This document shows positions 1 to 7,737 of a DNA stretch of 45,001 bases, piece by piece. The notes beneath the pieces were generated by a model. That model searched no databases. It was given only the letters and a program-made list of their open reading frames with translations, and was not told the DNA's origin. Position numbers and translations under genes: made by a program. How positions within the stretch are numbered: position 1 is the first letter of the stretch; every line of letters starts with the position of its first letter. The stretch comes from Bacilli bacterium (GTDB lineage: Bacteria > Bacillota > Bacilli > Paenibacillales > KCTC-25726), in NCBI GenBank assembly GCA_036381315.1, contig DASVDB010000018.1:1-45001 (forward strand), given 5' to 3'.

Positions 1-120
1 GGGTGGGTTGTGCGGGGAGGCGCCCCCAATTTAGCGCTGGGCGGGAAGGTTTGTGCAGGGGGAACGCCCGCGCTGTGCAGGGAGGGGCGTGCAGTGATCG
101 TTGGGCAAGGTGGCATAACG
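1..120. repeat. Dispersed GTGCAG-rich intergenic repeat
   Basis: This non-coding stretch contains several short degenerate units built on TGTGCAGGGAGG, GTGCAGTGATCGTTG and TTTAGCGCTGGGCGGGAAGG. The same words, in reverse complement, make up the 14-bp tandem array at 29972-30055, and related words recur around 31840-31950. It therefore looks like one member of a genome-wide intergenic repeat family rather than a gene. The stretch begins at the window edge, so its full extent is unknown. Confidence 0.5.
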
Positions 121-130
121 TTAGCGGCTA

Positions 131-163
131 AAAAAGCGGCCCGAATTGCGGAGCCGCTCTTTT
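131..163 (-). terminator. Rho-independent terminator of the DUF2231 gene
   Basis: Read on the minus strand, the stem GAGCGGC/GCCGCT encloses a loop of about 12 nt and is followed by a run of six T. It starts 27 nt after the stop codon of the gene ending at 190, so it should end that two-gene transcript. Confidence 0.75.
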
Positions 164-189
164 GCCGGGATTGCCGGTTTTTTCGAATC

Positions 190-663
190 TTAAGGATGAT
201 CTTTAGAATGATCGGGCTTTTGGCCGCCGACGCCGTACCGGTAAACAAGTTCTCCTCCGTTCCATCCTCCGTACAGAAGCGCAATAAACCCCAACCCGGA
301 AAGCGCCAGGGCGATCGCCAGGATGCCGTCGCCCGGAGCCGTTTTGCCGAAACGGACAAAGAAACTGCCCGCAAACAGGGCAATCGCCGCGATCATTACC
401 ATCATATGGCGCATGGCAATGCGTTCCCGCGGCCCACCCGGCGGAATCGACACAAAATCGATCAGTCCGGTTATGAAGACAGGCAAGGAAACCACAAGGC
501 CAATCGCCAGACACCAGAACGAGAACTCCCGCCAAAACCCGCCGCCGTTCCATGCTTCCAGCACGTCCCCCAACAACGAAACAGGCAAGAGCGCCATCGG
601 AAAATGGGTGAGAAACGGATGCATAGGATGTCCCAAAAGCCTAAATTGTTTTTTCCGCGGCAT
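190..663 (-). CDS. DUF2231-type membrane protein
   Basis: This encodes a 157-residue protein with about four hydrophobic helices. The N-terminus has a GHPMHPFLTHFPMALL motif of repeated His and Pro residues in front of the first helix, which is the typical start of DUF2231 membrane proteins. Their function is not established; some are linked to haem or cytochrome-associated membrane functions, which is only a hint here. The ATG at 663 was chosen because AAAAGG precedes it and the DUF2231 motif begins directly after it; the longer open frame upstream only overlaps the neighbouring gene in another frame. It follows the membrane protein gene ending at 681 by 17 nt and is probably co-transcribed with it. 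Confidence 0.75.
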   Translation of the reverse strand: MPRKKQFRLLGHPMHPFLTHFPMALLPVSLLGDVLEAWNGGGFWREFSFWCLAIGLVVSLPVFITGLIDFVSIPPGGPRERIAMRHMMVMIAAIALFAGSFFVRFGKTAPGDGILAIALALSGLGFIALLYGGWNGGELVYRYGVGGQKPDHSKDHP

Positions 664-680
664 AAATACGACGACCTTTT

Positions 681-1019
681 TTACAAAATTCCGATAAGCA
701 ACAGCACAAACGCGACAACCGCAACCAAAGCGTGGACGGCGATAAAGGACTTCGGATGTTGTTGGTCGCGAAGATGGTAAGAAAACAGGACAAATCCGCC
801 CAACGCGGCAATGATGAAGAGAACCAGTGCGACAGTTGCCAATGTTCCCGCTTCGCCTTGCGCCACTCCGATAATCAGAAAAACGAGACCGGCGGCAGCA
901 ACCAATCCGTGAATGATCGACAACCACATCGGCATTTTTTGCCCGCGGGCCCGGAAAGAACCGAGAGCCAAGCCTCCCAACGCGGCGATCGCAAACAGGA
1001 TTGCGGATATAGCAAGCAT
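681..1019 (-). CDS. Small four-helix membrane protein
   Basis: This encodes a 112-residue, almost entirely hydrophobic protein with four predicted transmembrane helices (about residues 1-20, 33-53, 60-80 and 92-112) joined by short basic loops. I do not recognise a named family. The second ATG of the open frame (1019) is preferred because GGAGGGG lies six bases ahead of it, whereas the first ATG at 1034 has no binding site. The gene is first in a two-gene unit with the DUF2231 gene and may form a membrane complex with it. It lies directly downstream of the microcompartment operon on the same strand, so read-through is possible. Confidence 0.7.
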   Translation of the reverse strand: MLAISAILFAIAALGGLALGSFRARGQKMPMWLSIIHGLVAAAGLVFLIIGVAQGEAGTLATVALVLFIIAALGGFVLFSYHLRDQQHPKSFIAVHALVAVVAFVLLLIGIL

Positions 1020-1035
1020 CCAAATCCCCTCCATA

Positions 1036-1069
1036 TAAATGTAATTATTCTATTTTAATATTACATTTA
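1036..1069. promoter_or_regulatory. Perfect 10-bp inverted repeat, possible operator
   Basis: TAAATGTAAT at 1036-1045 is perfectly repeated in inverse at 1060-1069, separated by 14 bp of AT-rich sequence. It lies just upstream of the small membrane protein gene and 35 bp beyond the end of the microcompartment operon. The AT-only stem and absent T-run make a terminator less likely than an operator or promoter element. The binding protein is unknown. Confidence 0.4.
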
Positions 1070-1104
1070 AAGATTACCGCAATATTCATAATTGAGCAAT
1101 AAAT

Positions 1105-2097
1105 TTATTCATGCGACTTTTTCCGGTTTAAATGAACGAACGTGATGGCCAACGCCATCAGAAGCACGCAGCCTTTTATAATATCAAAAGCGTAATAGGG
1201 TAAATTCAACATGGTTAAACCATTCAGCAAAATGCCGATCAGCATCGCCCCGAAAAATGTTCCGATCACGTTCGGCTTGCCCGCCCCCAAAACGGAGTAG
1301 CCGACAAATACGGCGGCGACGGACTCCATCAATAACGGCGAGCCCGCATCGATTTGTCCCGAACCAACGCGGGCGGCAAACAAAATTCCAGCGATTGCGG
1401 CAAAGACGCCCGACAAAACATAAGCGAACAAACGCACGCGATTGACCCGAATGCCCGACAGCCGCGCGGCTTCCCGATTCCCTCCGGTAATGTACATTTG
1501 CCTGCCCCATCTTGTATAATGCAAAAACAGATGCGCAACGAGCACCGCAATCAGCATCATAATAACCGGTACCGGCACGCCCAACAATTTGCCTTGTCCG
1601 ATCCAGAGAAACGATTGGGCAAATTCTCCGGGGGCCTTTGTTCCGTCCGTCATTTGCATATGATTGTATATGGAATAGCCGTGCGTGTAAGTTTTATGCA
1701 CGCCGCCGATGATGTACATCACTGTTAAAGTTGCGAGCAAATCGGGAATACGCACTTTAACGATCAGGAACGTGTTCAGCAAACCGATTGCCGCGCCGAT
1801 TAATATGGGCACCAAAATGACGATAATGAGCGGCTGCTGGAACCAGACCATCAAGGTTGCCGTTACAACGGTCGTCAGCGATACGATGGAGCCTACGGAC
1901 AAATCGAAGCCGTCGACAATGAGCGAAAACGTAACTCCGATCGCGATAAAAGTGACGATGGATATGGAGCGCAAAATATCGGACAAGTTGTCATACGTAA
2001 AAAAATACTGGTTCACAGCCGCAAAAAACAACAGGATGATAAAAATAACGACGATCGCGCCATATTTAAATGAAAGATCCAATAAGCGATTTTTCAT
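1105..2097 (-). CDS. Ribose-type sugar ABC transporter permease
   Basis: This 330-residue permease belongs to the RbsC/branched-chain (BPD_transp_2) family, with about 8-10 transmembrane helices. Visible family signatures are the DGFDLSVGSIVSLT segment near residue 65 and a GGNREAARLSGI cytoplasmic loop that contacts the ATPase. The start at 2097 overlaps the ATPase stop as ATGA and has GGAGG just upstream; longer open-frame starts run into the ATPase gene. It is the last gene of the microcompartment operon and forms the membrane pore of the importer whose other parts lie immediately upstream. The sugar is not readable from the sequence; the operon context suggests a 5-deoxy- or 5-methylthio-pentose. 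Confidence 0.9.
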   Translation of the reverse strand: MKNRLLDLSFKYGAIVVIFIILLFFAAVNQYFFTYDNLSDILRSISIVTFIAIGVTFSLIVDGFDLSVGSIVSLTTVVTATLMVWFQQPLIIVILVPILIGAAIGLLNTFLIVKVRIPDLLATLTVMYIIGGVHKTYTHGYSIYNHMQMTDGTKAPGEFAQSFLWIGQGKLLGVPVPVIMMLIAVLVAHLFLHYTRWGRQMYITGGNREAARLSGIRVNRVRLFAYVLSGVFAAIAGILFAARVGSGQIDAGSPLLMESVAAVFVGYSVLGAGKPNVIGTFFGAMLIGILLNGLTMLNLPYYAFDIIKGCVLLMALAITFVHLNRKKSHE

Positions 2098-3602
2098 TCC
2101 TCCGTTCTCCCTTCCCCGCAAGCGTACAAAAGCAGCAAATCGCTCGTCGCTTCTTCCCGGCTCAATTCCTTCACAATTTCCCCATTGCACATGACGAGGA
2201 TTCGATCGGCAATCCCCAAAATTTCCTCGAATTCGCTGGAAAAATAAATAATCCCTTTGCCTTTTTGCGCCAATTGGCCGATCAGGCGGAAAATATCGCT
2301 TTTCGCCCCGATATCCACCCCTTTGGTCGGCTCATCGAACAAATACACTTCCGCTTCTGTCGGAAGCCATTTGCCCACCGCCACTTTCTGCTGGTTGCCG
2401 CCGCTTAAAAAAGCAACCGTCTGGCGGACATGCGGAGTTTTAATACCCAGATCCCGCACAACCGCTTCGGCATGCGTCTCTTCCAACTTCCGCCGCACAA
2501 AACCAAATCGGCTTAGTCGGCGCAAAGTGAGCAAACTTAAATTTCGCGCGACCGATTCGGCAATCAGGATTCCCTGCTTGCGCCTTTCCTCGGGCACGAG
2601 TACGATTCCCGCCCGCACGGCTTGATCCGGATGCGCGAGCTTAAGCGGTTTGCCCTTCATGTAAATCGTGCCTTTTTCCAAGCGGTCGGCTCCGAACAAA
2701 AGCCGGGACAACTCCGTTTTCCCCGCGCCGACAAAGCCGGTCACGCCGACGATTTCCCCTTCGCGCACGCGGAGTCCGACGTGTTTCACCTTGTTTCCGC
2801 GCGTCAACCCTTCCGCTTCCAAAAGCAGTTTTCCCGGCGGCACGGTGATTTTCGGAAATTCTTCCTGCAACGGCTTGCCCAGCATCAATTCCACGATCTC
2901 GGGCACATTCGTCATGGCCGTTTGCTTGGTGGCGACCCGTTTGCCGTCGCGCATCACCGTGATGCGGTCGCTTATTTGAAATACTTCAGCCAGCCTGTGG
3001 GAAATGAAAATGCAGCCTACGCCGGCGTCTTTCAATTGCGCCATGACATTGAACAGGCGGTTCGTTTCTTCGACGCCAAGCGGCGCTGTCGGCTCGTCAA
3101 AAATGATAAATTTGGCTTTTTGCAAAAGTGCACGCGCGATGACAACCATTTGCTTCTCGGCCAACGACAGCCCGCGCACAGTGCGCGCAATATCGAGCGG
3201 AAATTCCAGCCGGGCAAGTACGGACTGCGCCTCGCGCTTCAATTTGCGCCAACGGAGCCACTGCCCTTTATGGGGATCGGCCATTTGATCCAACACGATA
3301 TTTTCGCCGACTGAAAGATCGGGCACCAGCACGGCGTCGACCTCTTGATAAACGCAATGAATCCCGTGCTTGATCGCGTCAGCCGGGTTTTGAATCTCCA
3401 AACGTTTTTGCGCGATTTCAATCGTTCCTTCGTCTGGCAAATAGGCGCCTGTCAGCACCTTCATAAGCGTACTTTTCCCGGCGCCGTTTGCGCCCAATAA
3501 CGCGTGGATTTCGCCGCCTAGGGCAGCGAAATCCACGCCATCCAACGCTTTGACGCCGGGAAAAGACAGGGAGACATGCCTCATATTGAGTTCGGTTGCC
3601 AT
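2094..3602 (-). CDS. Sugar ABC transporter ATPase (RbsA-type, two NBDs)
   Basis: This 502-residue protein has two fused nucleotide-binding domains, as in RbsA/MglA/XylG. The first NBD has Walker A GANGAGKST (about residues 36-44), a signature-like LSLAEKQ and Walker B FIIFDEPTAPLG. The second has the usual degenerate Walker A GFVGAGKTE, a canonical LSGGNQQKV signature and VYLFDEPTKGVD. Degeneracy of the second site is normal in this family. It energises uptake through the permease encoded next (4-bp overlap) with the lipoprotein encoded 31 nt upstream. It belongs to the microcompartment operon and probably supplies its sugar. Confidence 0.92.
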   Translation of the reverse strand: MATELNMRHVSLSFPGVKALDGVDFAALGGEIHALLGANGAGKSTLMKVLTGAYLPDEGTIEIAQKRLEIQNPADAIKHGIHCVYQEVDAVLVPDLSVGENIVLDQMADPHKGQWLRWRKLKREAQSVLARLEFPLDIARTVRGLSLAEKQMVVIARALLQKAKFIIFDEPTAPLGVEETNRLFNVMAQLKDAGVGCIFISHRLAEVFQISDRITVMRDGKRVATKQTAMTNVPEIVELMLGKPLQEEFPKITVPPGKLLLEAEGLTRGNKVKHVGLRVREGEIVGVTGFVGAGKTELSRLLFGADRLEKGTIYMKGKPLKLAHPDQAVRAGIVLVPEERRKQGILIAESVARNLSLLTLRRLSRFGFVRRKLEETHAEAVVRDLGIKTPHVRQTVAFLSGGNQQKVAVGKWLPTEAEVYLFDEPTKGVDIGAKSDIFRLIGQLAQKGKGIIYFSSEFEEILGIADRILVMCNGEIVKELSREEATSDLLLLYACGEGRTEE

Positions 3603-3633
3603 GTTTACAACCCCTTCCCGCCGCTTGCATTCC

Positions 3634-4719
3634 TTATTTCTTTAAATATTCGTCCATCCAATCCGCATATCCCTGGTTGCTGCTTCCCCAGCCTTTCACA
3701 TATTGGGCCAGTTCGGACGTATTGATTTGCTTGTCCGGCAAATCTTCCCGTTGCACAAATACAGGCTCAAGCACAATCGTGTCCGGCACTTGGTCGCCGT
3801 GGAATCGTTGATACAGGAAACGCACCTGAACGCGCCCGATGTCTTTCGGGTCTACGGCCGCGGAGGCAATCCACGGATTGGAATCATCCTGAATCATTTG
3901 CAGGTCTTCATCGCTCATGTCGATGCCGTACAGCTTGATTTCCGTTCTGCCGGCTTGCTGAATCGCTCTGGCCGCGCCTTTGGCAAACTCATCCCAAGCC
4001 GCCCAAACAGCGGAAATCTGGCCTTTCGGATATTGTTTCAAAATGGCTTCCATTTGCGCTTGCGTATCAAGCGCGGTATTGGCGGTCGCTGCGCCGAAAC
4101 TGGCGATTTCCTTGATGTCCGGGTATTTTTTCAAGAATGCTTCATACGCGATTTGCCGGCGTTCCATCGGGGCAAAACCCGCCACCCATATTTTCACGAT
4201 GTTTCCTTGGCCGTTGATATCTTTCGCCAATCGCTCAAGCGTCATTTCCGCCATCTTCTGGTCGGCTTGCTCCAACGTCGTAACCCCGGCCAATTGCAAA
4301 GTCGAATCGAAGGCAATAACCGGAATGCCTTTGTCAACCGCTTTTTGCGCGCCTGCCTGCAACGCTTCCGCGGTTCCATGGTCCAGCAGGATGCCGTCGA
4401 CATGCTGGTTCACCGCGGCATCGAGGTTCGACGCCATTTTGCCCAAATCGCCGTCCGAAGCCATGACGGTTACTTCTCCGCCGAAAGCTTCAACTTCCGA
4501 TCGCACACCATCTATGTATTGAGCTGAAAATGTTCCAAGATTTTGCTGCATGACAAGCGCAATTTTTTTACCGGCAAGCGGTAAACTGTTGCCCGCATCG
4601 TTGTCCTGGCCGTTTTGGCCGGTTGCGTCGTTGCCGCCGTTTGCGCCGCAGCCCGCAACGATTGCCAACACGAGCACAAGTGTCATGATTAAGCTGAACA
4701 TGCGTGATAATTTTTTCAT
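3634..4719 (-). CDS. Sugar-binding lipoprotein of the ABC transporter
   Basis: This 361-residue extracytoplasmic binding protein is of the RbsB-like periplasmic-binding type 4 fold. Residues 1-24 form a lipoprotein signal with lipobox IVAGC, placing Cys24 as the lipidated residue, followed by a Gly/Asn/Asp-rich linker. The mature part has the two-lobe pattern typical of sugar binders (start at KIALVMQQNLGTF, then GILLDHG, IPVIAFDS and LYGIDMSDED). The ATG at 4719 was chosen because AGGAGGG lies 8 nt ahead; the earlier in-frame ATG at 4746 lacks a site. It follows the CoA-transferase-like beta gene after 69 nt, the largest gap in the operon, and precedes the ATPase. The ligand is unknown; a 5-deoxypentose is inferred from context. 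Confidence 0.9.
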   Translation of the reverse strand: MKKLSRMFSLIMTLVLVLAIVAGCGANGGNDATGQNGQDNDAGNSLPLAGKKIALVMQQNLGTFSAQYIDGVRSEVEAFGGEVTVMASDGDLGKMASNLDAAVNQHVDGILLDHGTAEALQAGAQKAVDKGIPVIAFDSTLQLAGVTTLEQADQKMAEMTLERLAKDINGQGNIVKIWVAGFAPMERRQIAYEAFLKKYPDIKEIASFGAATANTALDTQAQMEAILKQYPKGQISAVWAAWDEFAKGAARAIQQAGRTEIKLYGIDMSDEDLQMIQDDSNPWIASAAVDPKDIGRVQVRFLYQRFHGDQVPDTIVLEPVFVQREDLPDKQINTSELAQYVKGWGSSNQGYADWMDEYLKK

Positions 4720-4788
4720 TTGTAAAACCCTCCTATGTAAATTCATTTACTTGGGTTAACGGTTAAAAAAATTTCGCCATTTAAGCCG

Positions 4789-5505
4789 TTAAAACTCTAT
4801 ATCGCGTACGCGTGCCGGGTCTACCTTCCCGAGAGCCAGCCATTCCGCATCGTCAGGCTCCGGCGTCATGCGAACTTCGTCGTATTCCAGGGCAAAACCG
4901 GTGTTTGCCTTAACTTCATCCAAAGAGGAATAGGGATGAATGCTATCGAGCACCAAGCGGCCTTGCGTTTTCTTGAATACCGCAAGCGGCGTTACAACAT
5001 AACGAACATTGCCGGTTGACGTGACAAAATCGCACTTTTCGACAAATGTGCGTCGATCATGTTTCGTCCGCCACAAAATGGAGCTTTTGGCGGTCGGAAT
5101 AATGACCGCGCTGCCGGCGCCTCCGGGCAGCCTTACTTTCGGCCGGTTATATGGGCCGATGACGCTGTTGTTGACTTGTCCAAACCGGTCGATTTGCGCG
5201 CCGCTCAAAAAAGCGACGTCCAGTTTTCCACGGGCGCACAAATCAAATATGTCCGTCAAAGGAAAATGGGACCGCGTTCCTTTCAGCAGTTCATGTCCGA
5301 CCGTCGACTTTGGCAGCTTGGCCGGGCGCGGATTCACGCTCCCGGAAATATTCAAATACACGAGATTTGGCGCATGGAGCTCCTTGGCGAGCAAAATGGC
5401 GACCATCGGCAGCGGCGACGATAATCCGTGAAACACGGTTTGCTTATCCTGCAGCAATCTCGCCAAACAAACCGCCATCATATCGGCTGGCGTCAATTTA
5501 GCCAA
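4789..5505 (-). CDS. CoA-transferase family I beta-like subunit lacking the catalytic Glu
   Basis: This 238-residue protein resembles the beta subunit of glutaconate CoA-transferase (GctB) along its length: a HAPNLVYL strand, GGAQID-type motif (here SGAQIDRFGQVN), and a late NTGFAL segment. In GctB the active-site glutamate (Glu54) sits in VESG; here the aligned position is Ile53 in NISG, so the thioester-forming residue appears to be missing. IpdB of the steroid-ring-opening IpdAB enzyme is a known relative without this Glu, so a hydrolase/lyase-type or other CoA-thioester role is possible. The start is TTG at 5505, nine bases after a clear AGGAGG that overlaps the alpha-subunit stop. It is paired with the alpha subunit (2-nt gap) and lies inside the microcompartment operon. 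Confidence 0.85.
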   Translation of the reverse strand: MAKLTPADMMAVCLARLLQDKQTVFHGLSSPLPMVAILLAKELHAPNLVYLNISGSVNPRPAKLPKSTVGHELLKGTRSHFPLTDIFDLCARGKLDVAFLSGAQIDRFGQVNNSVIGPYNRPKVRLPGGAGSAVIIPTAKSSILWRTKHDRRTFVEKCDFVTSTGNVRYVVTPLAVFKKTQGRLVLDSIHPYSSLDEVKANTGFALEYDEVRMTPEPDDAEWLALGKVDPARVRDIEF

Positions 5506-5507
5506 GC

Positions 5508-6365
5508 CTACCACCTCCTTTCGCCGAAGGCGGTTTTCAAGCCCCGGTCTTTTTTGGCGCTTGCGGCGACGTATTCGGCAATTTCCCGCGGCTCGCGGCA
5601 TTGCAAAAAGCGGGCGATTTCGTTTTTGTCATACGGGTATAAGCCAGGGCAACTGGCCGGCAACGCCCCCTTCGGGCTGTGGACGACGGCATGCACCAAA
5701 AACCCGGGGATGTCCGTCCGCTCCGGCTGCTGCTCGAATGAATGCGAGCCGATGATTTTTTCCGCCGTTATGATGACTCGTTTCGCCGCTTTCGCCATCA
5801 GCACATCTTCAAATTTTTGCCCATAAATCCGGGAATTGCCCCATTTATCCGCCTCATGCACATGAATGACCGCCCAATCCGGTTCGATTTTGGGGATCGC
5901 CACGTATGTTTCGCCGGTATACGGATCGGCGACCTGACGAAATCCCCGCTGCGCGGGCAGATCGCTTCCCTGCAAGCCGTTCACCGGCAAAAATGATACG
6001 CCGTAACTGGCCGCGCGCAGCGAAGTAATCACCGTGTAGCAGGCGTGCTCTTTCGCCTCGACCAAACCTTGTTCAACCCGTTTGCGGTAATGCGGGCACA
6101 GGCCGAATTCATTTTCATAGCCGACAAATCCCGCGGAAACCGCGCGCAGGCATCCCGCCGCCGCCAACAGGTCGATATCGTAAGCGCCGGCCGTTTTGAC
6201 GACTTCCAGCTTTTTTTTCCCTTGTCTGGCCAGTTCGCGCACAAATGCGGATGGGCTGCGGTGCAGCACGTTGCCCCCCAATGCGAGAATATCGCCGTCT
6301 TGCACGAGCGCAGCCGCTTCTTCCAATGAAATCAATTTGTTGTTCTGCCCAGATTCCTTAAGCAT
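5508..6365 (-). CDS. CoA-transferase family I alpha-like subunit
   Basis: This 285-residue protein is related to GctA/IpdA. It has the N-terminal VQDGDILALGG nucleotide/CoA-fold motif, the GYENEFG and RVEQG segments, and a LQGSDL motif at mid-length, all typical of the alpha subunit. With the next gene it should form an alpha/beta heteromer acting on an acyl-CoA. Because the partner lacks the usual catalytic Glu, ordinary CoA transfer cannot be assumed. The ATG at 6365 has GAGGTG 8 nt upstream and follows the flavoprotein stop by 10 nt. In the operon it could process the acyl-CoA leaving the microcompartment, or a side product; the substrate is not readable from sequence. Confidence 0.85.
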   Translation of the reverse strand: MLKESGQNNKLISLEEAAALVQDGDILALGGNVLHRSPSAFVRELARQGKKKLEVVKTAGAYDIDLLAAAGCLRAVSAGFVGYENEFGLCPHYRKRVEQGLVEAKEHACYTVITSLRAASYGVSFLPVNGLQGSDLPAQRGFRQVADPYTGETYVAIPKIEPDWAVIHVHEADKWGNSRIYGQKFEDVLMAKAAKRVIITAEKIIGSHSFEQQPERTDIPGFLVHAVVHSPKGALPASCPGLYPYDKNEIARFLQCREPREIAEYVAASAKKDRGLKTAFGERRW

Positions 6366-6375
6366 TCATGTCACC

Positions 6376-7713
6376 TCATTTTGCGGCGTTGGCCGCTACC
6401 GATACGGCGTCCCACACGGTCGCGTACGGCGGAGCGTAAGCAAGATCAAGCAATCCGATATCGTCAGTGCTCATGCGGTTCGTGATCGCCGCGGCAAACA
6501 CATCGATCCGCTTGTCCACGCCGCCTGTGCCGACCATTTGCGCGCCCAGCAAAATTCGCGAGGCGGGTTGGTAGACGAGTTTGATGAAAATGGGCCTGGG
6601 GTCGGGATAATATCCGGCATGGCTGGCAGTGTTCACGGTTACCGTCTTATACGCCAAACCGTACTTGATTGCTTCCCGCTCGGAAATTCCGGTTTTCGCC
6701 ACCGTCCATTGCAAAATTTTCGCCACGCTCGTGCCAAGCACTCCCGGAAACGCTCGCCTGACGCCCGCCATATTTTCGCCCGCCAAACGGCCTTGTTTGT
6801 TGGCGATTGTCCCCAGCGCGATATGGACGGGACGATGCAGCACCAAATGATGGCTGGTCGCGCAATCGCCGGCGCCGTATATATCCGGTATGTTCGTCTC
6901 CATGTATTCGTTTGTCAGCACCGCGCCGTTCTCCCACAAGCGGATGCCGCTGTTTTTCAGGAAATCCGTATTCGGCTTTACTCCGATATTGGCAATAACC
7001 GCATCGGTCGCGTAAGTGGCTTTGTCGGTAACAACATGGGTTACGGCGGAGTTCTTCTCGATCAATTCCACTACTTTTTCGTTTGTTTGGATCGCGATTC
7101 CGCGTTCGCGCAACGATTGTGCGACGATCTCCGCCATTTCCGCGTCGAGCGGGGGCAAAATTTGCGGCTGCAATTCGATCACGCGAATATTTTTGCCCAG
7201 TTCCGCCATGGCCTCGACCAATTCCATCCCGATGTACCCGGCGCCGATGATCGTCACGTCGCGAATGGACGGGTTTTGGAAAAAGGTCTTCATCGCAATT
7301 CCGTCGGGAATCGTTTTGAGTGTAAATACGTTGGCCAGATGCTCTTTTACAAACGGCGGCTTGATCGGTGAAGCGCCCGTTGCGATCAGGAGCTTGTCGT
7401 AATGGACGATCTTCGTGCGGCCGTGCTCAAGATCCCGGACGAACACATTCCGGTCTTGCGGAAAAACGCGCAACACCTCATGCCGCAAGCAAACATCAAT
7501 GCGTTGCTTTTTGAAGTCGGCAACGCTGCGCATAAGCATCGCTTCGTAAGATTTCGTAATATCCGCGATGAAATACGGCAACCCGCACGCCCCGTAGGAA
7601 ATGAAATCGCCTTTTTCGAAAACGGTAATGTTCGCGCTTTGATCGATTCTGCGCAGCTTTGCCGCCGCGCTCATGCCTGCGGCGACGCCGCCGATAATGA
7701 CGATATCCCCCAT
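6376..7713 (-). CDS. FAD/NAD(P)H disulfide reductase, CoA-disulfide reductase type
   Basis: This 445-residue flavoprotein belongs to the CoA-disulfide reductase / NADH oxidase branch of the pyridine nucleotide-disulfide reductases. It has an FAD Rossmann motif IIGGVAAGMSAA at the N-terminus, a single redox Cys43 in SYGACGLPY (the position used by CoA-disulfide reductase), a second dinucleotide motif GAGYIGMELVEAM near residue 150, and the YGAGDCA FAD motif near residue 280. The length is that of the family without a rhodanese extension. Such enzymes reduce CoA disulfide or oxidise NAD(P)H with O2. Within this operon it could keep the CoA pool reduced or regenerate NAD+ in place of the missing alcohol dehydrogenase; this is inference. 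Confidence 0.88.
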   Translation of the reverse strand: MGDIVIIGGVAAGMSAAAKLRRIDQSANITVFEKGDFISYGACGLPYFIADITKSYEAMLMRSVADFKKQRIDVCLRHEVLRVFPQDRNVFVRDLEHGRTKIVHYDKLLIATGASPIKPPFVKEHLANVFTLKTIPDGIAMKTFFQNPSIRDVTIIGAGYIGMELVEAMAELGKNIRVIELQPQILPPLDAEMAEIVAQSLRERGIAIQTNEKVVELIEKNSAVTHVVTDKATYATDAVIANIGVKPNTDFLKNSGIRLWENGAVLTNEYMETNIPDIYGAGDCATSHHLVLHRPVHIALGTIANKQGRLAGENMAGVRRAFPGVLGTSVAKILQWTVAKTGISEREAIKYGLAYKTVTVNTASHAGYYPDPRPIFIKLVYQPASRILLGAQMVGTGGVDKRIDVFAAAITNRMSTDDIGLLDLAYAPPYATVWDAVSVAANAAK

Positions 7714-7737
7714 GCTTTCACCCCCTCCGGCGGCAAC

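Noticed and set aside
10-780. Plus-strand open frame across the left end
   Set aside because: It runs through repeats, a terminator and antisense to the DUF2231 gene, and its translation resembles no protein.
4756-4792. 7-bp inverted repeat TTAACGG/CCGTTAA as terminator between the CoA-transferase beta and binding-protein genes
   Set aside because: The stem is short, overlaps the stop codon and lacks a T-run; it does not clearly split the operon.
6196-7371. Plus-strand open frame of 391 codons opposite the flavoprotein gene
   Set aside because: It is antisense to a clear CoA-disulfide-reductase-type gene; composition is typical of a shadow frame.
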